This document shows positions 8,705 through 16,165 of a stretch of 29,157 nt of DNA, piece after piece. Within the stretch, counting starts at the first letter, position 1; every line of letters begins with the position of its first letter. Origin of the DNA: UBA6181 sp016934015 (GTDB taxonomy: Bacteria; Bacillota_I; Bacilli_A; Acholeplasmatales; Acholeplasmataceae); assembly GCA_036584525.1 (NCBI GenBank), contig JAZHDG010000015.1:1-29157 (forward strand), in the 5' to 3' direction. Position numbers and translations under genes: made by a program. The notes beneath the pieces were generated by a model. It worked only from the letters and a program-made list of their open reading frames with translations. It was not told the DNA's origin and did not search any database.

Positions 8705-10008
8705 GAATGATGAAAGTTACATGTGAAAAAATGATGAATTTAGATACTTGTCAAACCAATCTAAAGACAGAAGTGAAGTATATGCTTGAAGGTGAAAGTA
8801 TCATCACAACAGATCAAAATTTAATTATTCATGAGAAAGAAATTATTAATCCATCACCAGATCGCATCAAAATCAAATGTCCTATTTTTGATCGATGTGG
8901 GGGTTGTGACTTTTTGCATATCAATTATCAAAAGCAATTAAAAATGAAAGAAGAATACGTGAAAGAACTTTATGATAATGCAGGATTTACTACAGTTCAT
9001 TTACCTATCATTAGCAATGATGAACCTCTTTATTACCGCCATAAAGTTGTTTTATCGGCTACGACCAAGAAAGGTAAACTCCGTTTAGGGCTGTACCGTG
9101 AATATTCGAAAGAAATCATCCCATTTATTGATTGCTATATTCATGAAAAGTCAACACATGATATGATGCATACCCTTGAAGAACTATTCCATAAATATAA
9201 AATTCCTGCATACGATTATAAAACGAATACAGGTATGATTAAACATATTATGATGAGAATTTCCCAAAAAACAAAAGATGTATTAGTCGTCATTGTGACA
9301 AATGGTCATCTTTTACCGAATGGCAAAAAAATAGTTTCAGAACTCGTTCAAAAACATCCGAAAGTACAAACGGTTATCCAAAACATTCATCATAAAAAAA
9401 CACATTTAGTCTTACTTGATGAAGAAAAAATTCTTTATGGTAAAGGGTTTATCATCGATGAGATTGAAGGCATTCAATTTCGGATATCTGCTCAATCTTT
9501 TTATCAAGTTAATCCGATGCAAATGCTTAAGCTTTACGGTACAGCACTTGATACAGCAAAATTGAAAAAGACAGATGTTGTCTTAGATGCGTATTCAGGG
9601 ATTGGAACGATTTCATTACTTGCAAGTAAACGTTGCAAAGAAGTGATTGCTGTTGAATCAAATGAAATGGCTCATCGTGATGCGTTAATGAATAAAAAGA
9701 TGAACCTAATATCCAATGTGAGATTTATTAATCATGACGTTACAGAATTTATTCAAACATTTAATGAGAAGATTGATTGTCTTATCATGGATCCAACAAG
9801 AGATGGATCCACTGAAGTGTTTATGAATACAATAAAGAAATTAAAGCCTAAAAAAATTTTATATATTTCATGTGAACCAAAAACACAAGTTAGAGATTTA
9901 AACTGGATAAAAGACATTTATAAGATTGAAAGTGTACAAGCTGTTGATATGTTCTCACAAACCGTTCATGTTGAAAGTATTGTATTGCTTTCATTGAGAA
10001 CGGCTTAA
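8701..10008 (+). CDS. rlmD: 23S rRNA (uracil-5-)-methyltransferase, RlmD/RlmCD family
   Basis: The protein belongs to the TrmA/RlmD SAM-dependent m5U methyltransferases. A 4Fe-4S site is visible as C-x5-C-x2-C (Cys60, 66, 69) plus Cys145. QSFYQVN, the SAM motif DAYSGIGTISLL, DPTRDGS and the nucleophile in ISCEP (Cys391) follow, then the C-terminal HVESIVLLS with the general-base Glu425. Two signatures deviate from the usual DPPRxG and SCNP. The N-terminal TRAM domain is short or eroded. The GTG at 8701 overlaps the previous stop by 4 bases and is used here; ATG codons at 8707 and 8710 are alternatives. The function is unrelated to the two genes before it, though they are coupled. Its 3' end is the boundary of an accessory island and is duplicated twice downstream. 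Confidence 0.85.
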   Translation: MRMMKVTCEKMMNLDTCQTNLKTEVKYMLEGESIITTDQNLIIHEKEIINPSPDRIKIKCPIFDRCGGCDFLHINYQKQLKMKEEYVKELYDNAGFTTVHLPIISNDEPLYYRHKVVLSATTKKGKLRLGLYREYSKEIIPFIDCYIHEKSTHDMMHTLEELFHKYKIPAYDYKTNTGMIKHIMMRISQKTKDVLVVIVTNGHLLPNGKKIVSELVQKHPKVQTVIQNIHHKKTHLVLLDEEKILYGKGFIIDEIEGIQFRISAQSFYQVNPMQMLKLYGTALDTAKLKKTDVVLDAYSGIGTISLLASKRCKEVIAVESNEMAHRDALMNKKMNLISNVRFINHDVTEFIQTFNEKIDCLIMDPTRDGSTEVFMNTIKKLKPKKILYISCEPKTQVRDLNWIKDIYKIESVQAVDMFSQTVHVESIVLLSLRTA

Positions 10009-10071
10009 CAAAGCCATTCATAAAATAGTAGAAGAAGCATCTAACCCCCTGAATAGTGGTTAAATGCTTCT
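9967..10071 (+). repeat. Native copy (A) of the rlmD 3'-end/terminator repeat
   Basis: The last 14 codons of rlmD, the spacer and the terminator hairpin recur in diverged form at 12795-12899. In the first 56 bases (9967-10022 against 12795-12850) I count about 8 differences by eye. A third, shorter relative lies at 14659-14736. This places the left edge of the accessory island at the 3' end of rlmD. Confidence 0.75.
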
Positions 10072-10075
10072 TTTC
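10033..10075 (+). terminator. Rho-independent terminator after rlmD
   Basis: AGAAGCATCTAACC pairs with GGTTAAATGCTTCT (one mismatch) around an 11-base loop, followed by TTTT. It ends the ODP-glycosyltransferase-rlmD unit. Confidence 0.85.
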
Positions 10076-10116
10076 TTACTTTTTGCCCAATGTGGAAACA
10101 TCTATTTTGCAAAAAA

Positions 10117-10380
10117 CTAAATCACCACAGCTAGGGTTATCATCTTAGTTAAGCCATCCGCTTTATGATGTGTTCCCACAACGATAGGTTCAGTTTTTAT
10201 AAACTCAAATCTACGTTCTTTGAACTCATCATCAGAATAATTCTTTATTCCTGCAATGCAATAGACAATCTCATTTGGACTTATTGAAATCATTTTATAG
10301 ATGAATGAGCGCAATATCTCAGAATCTAATGTATCAATTACAAGATTCTTTTGGCCTATGATTTCGTTAATCTTATCCAT
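10117..10380 (-). pseudogene. Possible C-terminal remnant of a serine recombinase
   Basis: The 87-residue minus-strand frame has no N-terminal partner: a stop lies about 13 codons upstream of its ATG, and no ribosome binding site is evident. The middle, LRSFIYKMISISPNEIVYCIAG, resembles the end of large serine recombinases, where a helix precedes a 'kI.v..d.I.f.l..G' strand pair. The position, right against the 3' end of rlmD, is where an element integrase would be expected. The resolvase catalytic domain and the zinc ribbon are absent, so it cannot act. The family call is a weak pattern match; it may be an unrelated hypothetical protein. Confidence 0.35.
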
Positions 10381-10486
10381 GCTGTTTTTAGTATTATAGA
10401 TTTTGAAATTCGCAATTTCTTTTTAGCTGATTCAGCAACTCTCATATTTATTGGAAAATTAAAGCAATAATAATTGGAATGAAACG

Positions 10487-10514
10487 TTGATATAAATTGG
10501 ATTCGTGATATAAT
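10487..10514 (+). promoter_or_regulatory. Sigma-A type promoter for the DUF4143 ATPase gene
   Basis: TTGATA (10487-10492), a 16-base spacer and TATAAT (10509-10514) lie 21 bases before the ATG at 10536. The element therefore carries its own promoter. Confidence 0.8.
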
Positions 10515-10535
10515 GGATTTAGAGGTGATTTGTAT

Positions 10536-11795
10536 ATGACTCCCGTAAATTATCGTAAAAGACTTATCGAACATGATATCGAAAATAAAATGAGATATAG
10601 TGGTGGTGTTGTTATTGAAGGTCCAAAATGGGCTGGTAAATCTACAACAGCAGAGCTATTTTCAAAAACAATCATTAAGTTGCAAAACCCAATTGTAAAA
10701 AAACAGTATCAGACATTAGCAACTATTTCAAAAGATGAGTTGTTGGCAGGTGAAAAGCCAATTCTTTTTGACGAATGGCAAGAAGTTCCAGAACTATGGG
10801 ATTTTATCAGATTAGACATTGATGAAAATAAGTATAAAGGCGCATATATTTTAACAGGTTCAACCAAAAAACAAAATTTACCTGTTTCACACACTGGAAC
10901 AGGCAGAATAAATTTGATATATATGAGACCAATGAGTCTTTTTGAAAGTGGAGACTCAACAGGCAGTGTTTCACTAAGTGCTTTATTCAAGGGTGAGAAA
11001 CTAAAACCAGTAAAATCTAATATATCAATCAATGATATTGCCCAATTTATATGCCGAGGAGGCTGGCCAGAAAGCGTTGATTTGGCGGTTAAAGACCAAT
11101 TGCTTGTCGCTAGAGATTTACTAGAAAGCATTATAAAAAATGATGTTGATGAAGTTGACGGTGTAAAAAAAGACAAAGAAAAAATGCGAAAATTGATAAG
11201 AAGTTATGCTAGAAACATATCGACCTTAGCCACAAGCAAAACAATTTATCAGGATCAAAATAACGATGGGCTGTTGCTAGATTACAAAACATTTGACTCT
11301 TATGTTAATGCATTACAAAGATTATTTATTATAGAAAATGTTAAGGCTTGGTCGCCACAAATTAGAAGTTCATCTACGATTAGAACATCTGATAAAAAAC
11401 AATTTGTTGATCCATCGATTGCTGTTGCAGCATTAGGTTTATCCGTTGAAAAATTAAAGAATGATTTCAATACATTCGGATTTTTCTTTGAATCTATATG
11501 CACAAGAGATATAAAAATTTATGCCCAATCACTTAATGGTGAGGTATACCATTATCTTGACTCCTCGGGTTTAGAAATTGATTTGATTATAGAACTAAAT
11601 GATGGTAAATGGGCTGCAATCGAGGTGAAAATGGGCGAAAATGAGGTTGATAAAGCCGCAGAAAACCTCAAAAAGCTTGCGAATTTACATAAGACTGTTA
11701 AACCCTCATTTTTGATGATTCTAACAAATACCAAATTAGGGTATCAAAGACAAGACGGTGTATATGTTATACCAATAGGTTGCCTTAAGCCGTAA
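10536..11795 (+). CDS. DUF4143-family AAA ATPase
   Basis: The 419-residue protein has a P-loop at its N-terminus (GPKWAGKST, Gly29 to Ser36) and a Walker B-like ILFDEWQEVPELWD (Asp79, Glu80). A GSTKK sensor-like loop follows at 'ILTGSTKKQ'. The C-terminal part has SGLEIDLIIEL...WAAIEVKMG, the D..E-x-K pattern of a restriction-nuclease-like fold that marks DUF4143 proteins. Such ATPases are common in accessory DNA, but their role is not known. I chose the ATG at 10536, 8 bases after AGAGGTG, rather than a TTG at 10530 that sits only 2 bases from that site. It stands alone with its own promoter, between copies A and B of the rlmD repeat. Confidence 0.8.
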   Translation: MTPVNYRKRLIEHDIENKMRYSGGVVIEGPKWAGKSTTAELFSKTIIKLQNPIVKKQYQTLATISKDELLAGEKPILFDEWQEVPELWDFIRLDIDENKYKGAYILTGSTKKQNLPVSHTGTGRINLIYMRPMSLFESGDSTGSVSLSALFKGEKLKPVKSNISINDIAQFICRGGWPESVDLAVKDQLLVARDLLESIIKNDVDEVDGVKKDKEKMRKLIRSYARNISTLATSKTIYQDQNNDGLLLDYKTFDSYVNALQRLFIIENVKAWSPQIRSSSTIRTSDKKQFVDPSIAVAALGLSVEKLKNDFNTFGFFFESICTRDIKIYAQSLNGEVYHYLDSSGLEIDLIIELNDGKWAAIEVKMGENEVDKAAENLKKLANLHKTVKPSFLMILTNTKLGYQRQDGVYVIPIGCLKP

Positions 11796-11887
11796 TCTTC
11801 AAAATAACTAGTATCTTTAGCTTTCCATCAATAATTCACGAAAATCAAATCAATTAATAAACAAGATTAATTAGGAGTAATTCAATA

Positions 11888-12646
11888 ATGAAAATAGGTT
11901 ATGGTGTATTTGGTAAAGCATATGAGTATATGTTTAAAAATGATTTACACGATAAGAATTCAATCGATCACACGTTATTAAAAAATATGATTTTGTTAGA
12001 TGAAAATTCAAAATCAACTCTTTACAAAAAACCACATTCAATATCTAATGATATACATAAACATGAACTATATGAACTTGCTCAGAAACATAAAGGCAAT
12101 AGTCTTCTAGAATCCATCAATAACACCTTTGATTTTGTAAATGAAGTCGTTAACAAGTTTGACACGCCATTTGAGAAAATGATTTTTGGTGGCACTGAAA
12201 TGGAAATCATTAACAGAGGTAGTGATTGGTGTGCCGATATTTCAAGAGTAGGAGCAGCACTTTTACAATGTTTAGGTATACCAAGTAGAATCGTCATTTT
12301 AGTTAACACACATAAAGCATACCACGGACATCAGGTAGTAGAAGCTTATGTCGATGGGACATATGTGATGTGCGATTTTTTATATAGTGTCATTGGTAAA
12401 TTAGACCAATTTTATTCGGTATATGATTTGCTGAATGAGCCTAATTTGGTTCAAAAAATATACCAAACTAAAATAGAAGATTCAAAGCAATTGAATTACA
12501 TTTTAGGTCTATATAATTTAGCAGCAATTTCTGAGTACGATATTTGCAAAGAATATAACTACTATACTTCTAAGCCAAATGAATATTATCTCAAAATGAT
12601 GAATCTCAATCAACATGGTACTTGGCAAATGAATGAAAATGAGTAA
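11888..12646 (+). CDS. Transglutaminase-like (cysteine protease fold) protein
   Basis: The 252-residue protein has the transglutaminase-core triad in order: Cys115 in SDWCADISRVGAALLQCLGI, His148 in HGHQVVEAYVDG and Asp163 in MCDF. The helix after the cysteine and the 'gIPsR.v' segment are the usual core pattern. Bacterial members act as proteases, amidases or cross-linkers; the substrate is unknown. No signal peptide or membrane helix is seen, so it should be cytosolic. The ATG follows TTAGGAGT at good spacing. It lies 92 bases after the DUF4143 ATPase gene with no clear terminator between, so they may be cotranscribed. Its stop codon lies in a hairpin loop. Confidence 0.7.
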   Translation: MKIGYGVFGKAYEYMFKNDLHDKNSIDHTLLKNMILLDENSKSTLYKKPHSISNDIHKHELYELAQKHKGNSLLESINNTFDFVNEVVNKFDTPFEKMIFGGTEMEIINRGSDWCADISRVGAALLQCLGIPSRIVILVNTHKAYHGHQVVEAYVDGTYVMCDFLYSVIGKLDQFYSVYDLLNEPNLVQKIYQTKIEDSKQLNYILGLYNLAAISEYDICKEYNYYTSKPNEYYLKMMNLNQHGTWQMNENE

Positions 12647-12664
12647 CATGATTGCTCATTTTAT
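12636..12664 (+). terminator. Weak terminator-like hairpin at the end of the transglutaminase-like gene
   Basis: AAAATGAG and CTCATTTT form an 8-bp stem with an 11-base loop that begins with the TAA stop (12644-12646). The T-run is short and broken by A, so termination may be weak. Confidence 0.45.
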
Positions 12665-12758
12665 AGCTGAAATATGTTACTTTGGTATTCTAGAGCACTA
12701 TCTAACCATGTAAGGGTAAACATATTTTAGTCGATTTTGATGTTTTTTTAATACACAT

Positions 12759-12836
12759 AAGGTTGATATTGCAAGCAACACGGTCGTATCAACGCACGTT
12801 GAAAGTATTGCATTGCTTTCATTAAAGACAACTTAA
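12759..12836 (+). pseudogene. Fragment of an rlmD-type 3' end (copy B)
   Basis: An open frame ends here as THVESIALLSLKTT, close to the native rlmD ending VHVESIVLLSLRTA. The DNA match with the native copy runs from 12795 through the stop and on to the terminator. The frame is closed by a TGA at 12738-12740, so only the last 25 codons remain clearly comparable. It has no start codon or ribosome binding site. It lies in the 404-base gap between the transglutaminase-like gene and abiEi, which otherwise holds two terminator-like hairpins and the abiE promoter. Confidence 0.65.
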
Positions 12837-12859
12837 CAAAGTCATTCATACAATGAACT

Positions 12860-12900
12860 AGAAACATTTAACCTCTAAAATAGTGGTTAAATGTTTTCTT
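12860..12900 (+). terminator. Terminator belonging to rlmD 3'-end copy B
   Basis: AGAAACATTTAACC pairs with GGTTAAATGTTTTCT (one extra T) around an 11-base loop. Stem, loop length and the loop end AATAGT match the native rlmD terminator at 10033-10075. The T-tail is partly lost. Confidence 0.7.
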
Positions 12901-12999
12901 ATTACTTCTTGTAGGAATAATTATCTAAAATTATAGAATATACTCTTATATACGGTAAAAAACAACCCATTAATTAATTCTTTTAAACTATTTAATTTG

Positions 13000-13028
13000 T
13001 TGAATTTCTCCTATAAATGTTATATAAT
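13000..13028 (+). promoter_or_regulatory. Sigma-A type promoter for the abiE operon
   Basis: TTGAAT (13000-13005), a 17-base spacer and TATAAT (13023-13028) lie 22 bases before the abiEi ATG. AbiEi proteins are known to repress their own promoter; I could not pick out a convincing operator repeat. Confidence 0.8.
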
Positions 13029-13050
13029 ACTATTAAATGGAGGAAATAAC

Positions 13051-13641
13051 ATGATTTTGACAGCATTAGATCTAAAGGAGAAGTATAAAGATTATACGGA
13101 TATTAATGGCAAAATTAAAAGAGATGTAGACAATAACATCTTGTTTCCTGTTGTGAGAGGTATATATGAAACAAATGCGAATGTAGAGGGTTACTTACTT
13201 TCTTCATATATTTATGGTCCTTCATATCTATCATTTGAATATGCACTGTCGTTTCATAATATGATTCCAGAAAGAGTCGTTGTTTACACCAATGCTACTT
13301 TTAACAAAAGAAAAAGTAAAACTTACAAAAACCATTTTGGTCTTTTTACGTATAGAGATGTTCCAAAAGAAGCTTTTCCATTTTCTATTCAGGCTTATGA
13401 AAAAGATACCTATTCATACTTCATAGCTAGTCCTGAAAAAGCCCTATGTGACATGCTTTATATTAGGCAACCGGTTTCTAGCATTAAAGAATTAAAGTAC
13501 TTATTATTTGAAGATATTAGAATAAATAGTGAAGCATTTCAGTTGCTAAAATATGATGATATTATGTTTTTATCTAATAAATACATTTCAAATAATATAA
13601 AATTTTTAATAAGGCTAATTGAAAGTGAGTATATAAAATGA
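13051..13641 (+). CDS. abiEi: AbiEi-type antitoxin / transcriptional repressor
   Basis: The 196-residue protein has a short N-terminal helix-turn-helix-like region and the typical AbiEi segment YGPSYLSFEYALSFHNMIPE, followed by 'V.Y.T.ATFNKRKSK' and a SPEKALCDMLY motif. In type IV AbiE systems this protein represses the operon and counters the toxin without binding it. An in-frame upstream start at 12997 would lie within the promoter, so I chose the ATG at 13051, which follows TGGAGGAA. The frame overlaps abiEii by 4 bases. The pair sits between copies B and C of the rlmD 3' repeat. ATA and AGA codons look more frequent than in the chromosomal genes around it, which fits transfer. Confidence 0.85.
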   Translation: MILTALDLKEKYKDYTDINGKIKRDVDNNILFPVVRGIYETNANVEGYLLSSYIYGPSYLSFEYALSFHNMIPERVVVYTNATFNKRKSKTYKNHFGLFTYRDVPKEAFPFSIQAYEKDTYSYFIASPEKALCDMLYIRQPVSSIKELKYLLFEDIRINSEAFQLLKYDDIMFLSNKYISNNIKFLIRLIESEYIK

Positions 13642-14510
13642 CAATAATTCAACAAATGATTGATAAATACAATCCAAAAACGTTAGAAGATAAAAAAAAT
13701 GTAATCAAAGAAGTCTTACAGGAAGTTATTTTAGCAGGACTATCAAAAACTGATTTTTTCACACATGCTGCTTTTTATGGCGGCACAGCTTTACGTATAT
13801 TTTATGGAATGGATAGATTTAGTGAAGATCTGGATTTCTCATTACTGACTGGTAACGATACATTTGATATTAATAAATATTTTAAACCAATAAGCGATAT
13901 TGTAAACTCCCTTGGATTATCATTTGAAATCTCAAAAAAAGACAAGTTATCTCACTCAAACATTGATTCAGCATTTATAAAAGGTAATACCAAAGAAACC
14001 TATATAACCATCTTTCCAAACGCAGCAGATTCCAGTCAAATTATTCATAATGAGAAAATAATTATTAAATTTGAGATTGATGTGAATCCACCAAAATACG
14101 CTACAACTGAAATTAAATATCGTTTGTTACCATTTCCATTTCAGGTAAGAGTTTATGACAAAAAATCTTTATTTGCGGGTAAAATTCATGCAGTAATTGC
14201 TAGAAGTTGGAAAAATCGTGTAAAAGGTAGAGACTTATTTGATTATATCTATTATTTAAGTTTAGACACAGAAGTGAATCTAAAACATTTGGAATCAAGG
14301 CTTAAAGAAACAAAAACCATCAATGAAGATGTCGTTTTAACCCGAAAAAAATTAATTGAAGTATTAGAGAATAGATTTGATCATATCGATTTTGAAATGG
14401 CAAAATCAGATATTAGACCATTTCTTAAAGATCAAAGTAGTCTTGAAATGTGGGACATTGACTTTTTCAAAGCTATTACTAGTACTATAAAAGTAGATCA
14501 TGAGGCATAA
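13638..14510 (+). CDS. abiEii: AbiEii-type nucleotidyltransferase toxin
   Basis: The 290-residue protein matches the AbiEii/DUF1814 family. YGGTALR (47-53) and RFSEDLDFS (60-68) give the nucleotidyltransferase motif with Asp64 and Asp66. KFEIDVN (from 144) supplies a third acid, and AGKIHAVIAR...GRDLFDYIYYLS (180-208) is the conserved Lys/Asp segment. Known relatives transfer nucleotides to tRNA acceptor ends and stop growth during phage infection or loss of the system. All key residues are present, so it looks active. The start overlaps abiEi by 4 bases, the usual coupling of antitoxin and toxin. Confidence 0.9.
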   Translation: MTIIQQMIDKYNPKTLEDKKNVIKEVLQEVILAGLSKTDFFTHAAFYGGTALRIFYGMDRFSEDLDFSLLTGNDTFDINKYFKPISDIVNSLGLSFEISKKDKLSHSNIDSAFIKGNTKETYITIFPNAADSSQIIHNEKIIIKFEIDVNPPKYATTEIKYRLLPFPFQVRVYDKKSLFAGKIHAVIARSWKNRVKGRDLFDYIYYLSLDTEVNLKHLESRLKETKTINEDVVLTRKKLIEVLENRFDHIDFEMAKSDIRPFLKDQSSLEMWDIDFFKAITSTIKVDHEA

Positions 14511-14512
14511 AG

Positions 14513-14635
14513 ATGATAAAAGCAAATCAAGACAAGTTTAAAACAATCCTTGATTATTTTATCGAGGAAAAAACACTTGATAAGGCTAAATGTTTATTAG
14601 ATGGTAAACCATATGATGAAACATATTACTTTTAA
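14513..14635 (+). CDS. Small hypothetical protein after abiEii
   Basis: This 40-residue frame starts 2 bases after the abiEii stop, behind a GAGG site, and is charged and helix-like (DYFIEEKTLDKAKCLL). It resembles nothing I recognise. It may be a third cotranscribed gene or the 5' remnant of a larger gene cut off where the copy C repeat begins, 24 bases further on. Confidence 0.4.
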   Translation: MIKANQDKFKTILDYFIEEKTLDKAKCLLDGKPYDETYYF

Positions 14636-14658
14636 CACAAAGATATCTTGATAAATAC

Positions 14659-14736
14659 AAGGTTGATTTTGCAAGCAATTCAGTCGTATCAACGCACGCT
14701 GAAAGTATCGTATTGTTTTCACTAAAACGTGACTAA
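14659..14736 (+). pseudogene. Fragment of an rlmD-type 3' end (copy C)
   Basis: The last 26 codons of an open frame (open from about 14620) end as STHAESIVLFSLKRD and stop. Aligned codon by codon with copy B there are about 16 differences in 78 bases by eye, and both share an AAGGTTGAT start and a GTCGTATCAACGCACG core. The similarity to native rlmD is in HxESIVLxSL. The terminator seen with copies A and B is not recognisable after it. Confidence 0.6.
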
Positions 14737-14812
14737 AAAATGGTTTAAATTATCCACATCGTGTTGAATTGACTAAATATTAGTTTAATTGGAAGAAATT
14801 TGAGGTGCTAAA

Positions 14813-15325
14813 ATGTTGTTGATTAAAGAGATGATGCACAAACAAAACATAAATATTCAAGGAAAGTCGATTGAAAGAGAAGCTGTAAGAGGAGTTATAC
14901 TTAAACATCATGAGTTACTTATGATACATTCTACAAAGAACAATGACTATAAATTTCCTGGTGGGGGCATCAATTTTGGAGAAACTCATGAAGATGCACT
15001 TATTCGAGAAATTAGTGAAGAATGTGGTGCAACCGTTACAAAAATTGATGATGAACTTGGAAAAGTCATTGAATATGATATTCCACTTGAAGACGATTAT
15101 GATGTGTTCAAAATGACATCATTTTACTATTTATGTCAAGTCGATTCTAACTTTGGCAATCAATCACTTGATTTATATGAAAAAGAATTAGGTTTTAACC
15201 CGGTTTGGATTAATATTGATGAAGCAATATCGGCAAATCTTAAATTAATCAATTCCAATTATCATCCGCGCTGGGTAAAAAGAGAGTTAGTCGTATTAAA
15301 TTACATAAAAGATAAACTTAAATAA
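14813..15325 (+). CDS. Nudix hydrolase
   Basis: A complete Nudix box is visible at about residues 50-72 (GGINFGETHEDALIREISEE then CG), matching Gx5Ex7REUxEExGU. Nudix enzymes hydrolyse nucleoside diphosphates linked to another group; the substrate cannot be read. The 170-residue length is ordinary. The ATG follows GAGGTG. It is the first gene after copy C of the rlmD repeat, so it lies at or just beyond the right end of the island. The next gene starts 56 bases on with no terminator between, which suggests cotranscription. Confidence 0.85.
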   Translation: MLLIKEMMHKQNINIQGKSIEREAVRGVILKHHELLMIHSTKNNDYKFPGGGINFGETHEDALIREISEECGATVTKIDDELGKVIEYDIPLEDDYDVFKMTSFYYLCQVDSNFGNQSLDLYEKELGFNPVWINIDEAISANLKLINSNYHPRWVKRELVVLNYIKDKLK

Positions 15326-15381
15326 AAAATCACTTAAACATCATATTTTATCATCAATTAAATGAAGGAGTGTAGAATTTA

Positions 15382-15936
15382 ATGTCAAAACTTATCATCA
15401 TTACGGGGTTTTTGGCAACGCTAAAAACAACGATATCTTTGAGACTCAGTAAAGATCTTGGAATACCTTCTTTAAATAAAGATTCAATCAAAGAAATTCT
15501 AGGAGAAACCATTGGTTTTACAAATCGAGAAGAAAATTTAAAACTTTCTTTCGCTACTTTTCAGCTCATGAAGTTCATGATGATGAAAAACATGGACTTA
15601 AATATTGACACGATCATCGAAAGCAACTTTAAACCTTCTGAAATTAAGGAATTAGAAAATGCATGTCGTCGTCAGAATATTCAAATTTTAACGATTTATC
15701 TTTTTGGTGATGTCGATGTTTTATATCAACGTTATATCGATCGACAACCAAATCGACATCCAGTCCATACTTCAACAGGACTCATCTCTTATGAAATGTT
15801 TAAACAGTCAATGAGTCAATATCGAAAAGAAGATTGTATTGGAGAAGTAGTTAGTTTTGATACAACTAAATTTAATGAGGATATCTATCATGACATTCTT
15901 CATACAGTGGAAGGTTTCTCTAAAAGTAATACATAA
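15382..15936 (+). CDS. P-loop kinase-like protein with altered Walker A
   Basis: The 184-residue protein has the build of small P-loop kinases of the AAA_33/zeta type: an N-terminal P-loop, a 'DTIIESNF' acid segment near residue 77, and an arginine-rich lid (YQRYIDRQPNRHP). The P-loop reads GFLATLKTT (Gly9 to Thr17), with Leu14 where GxxxxGK[ST] has its last glycine. This may weaken nucleotide binding, or the family may tolerate it. Relatives phosphorylate small molecules or act as toxins; no substrate can be named. The start follows GAAGGAG. It probably shares a transcript with the Nudix gene before it and ends at the terminator at 15988. Confidence 0.6.
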   Translation: MSKLIIITGFLATLKTTISLRLSKDLGIPSLNKDSIKEILGETIGFTNREENLKLSFATFQLMKFMMMKNMDLNIDTIIESNFKPSEIKELENACRRQNIQILTIYLFGDVDVLYQRYIDRQPNRHPVHTSTGLISYEMFKQSMSQYRKEDCIGEVVSFDTTKFNEDIYHDILHTVEGFSKSNT

Positions 15937-15987
15937 AAACTAATATATTTAATAAATAATCAATTAAACAATTAAAAATAAAATCTT

Positions 15988-16030
15988 AAAAGTCATCTCT
16001 TCCTTAGTGAAGATTCTAGATGACTTTTTT
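15988..16030 (+). terminator. Rho-independent terminator before the potassium operon
   Basis: AAAGTCATCT pairs with AGATGACTTT; inside, CTTC and GAAG form a second short stem separated by an asymmetric bulge. A T-run follows. The remaining bases up to 16165 presumably carry the operon promoter, but I see no convincing -35/-10 pair. Confidence 0.8.
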
Positions 16031-16165
16031 CTATTTGATGAAAATTCATGCAAAATTGGGGCTGCTTAACGCCATCTTTATATTTTTTTAACATCATTCA
16101 TGAAACCTTGAATACTATCTTTATACTGTAATCGGTAAAATAAATGCGTTAAAGGAGGATTTAAC

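Noticed and set aside
10356..10574. Minus-strand frame of 72 codons overlapping the recombinase-like fragment
   Set aside because: No ribosome binding site, no recognisable motif, and it runs through the promoter and start of the ATPase gene.
10709..11176. Minus-strand open frame of 155 codons
   Set aside because: It is antisense to the DUF4143 ATPase gene; the serine-rich translation is typical of a shadow frame.
12997..13050. 18-codon upstream extension of abiEi
   Set aside because: It would start within the -35 box, and the ATG at 13051 has a strong GGAGGA site.
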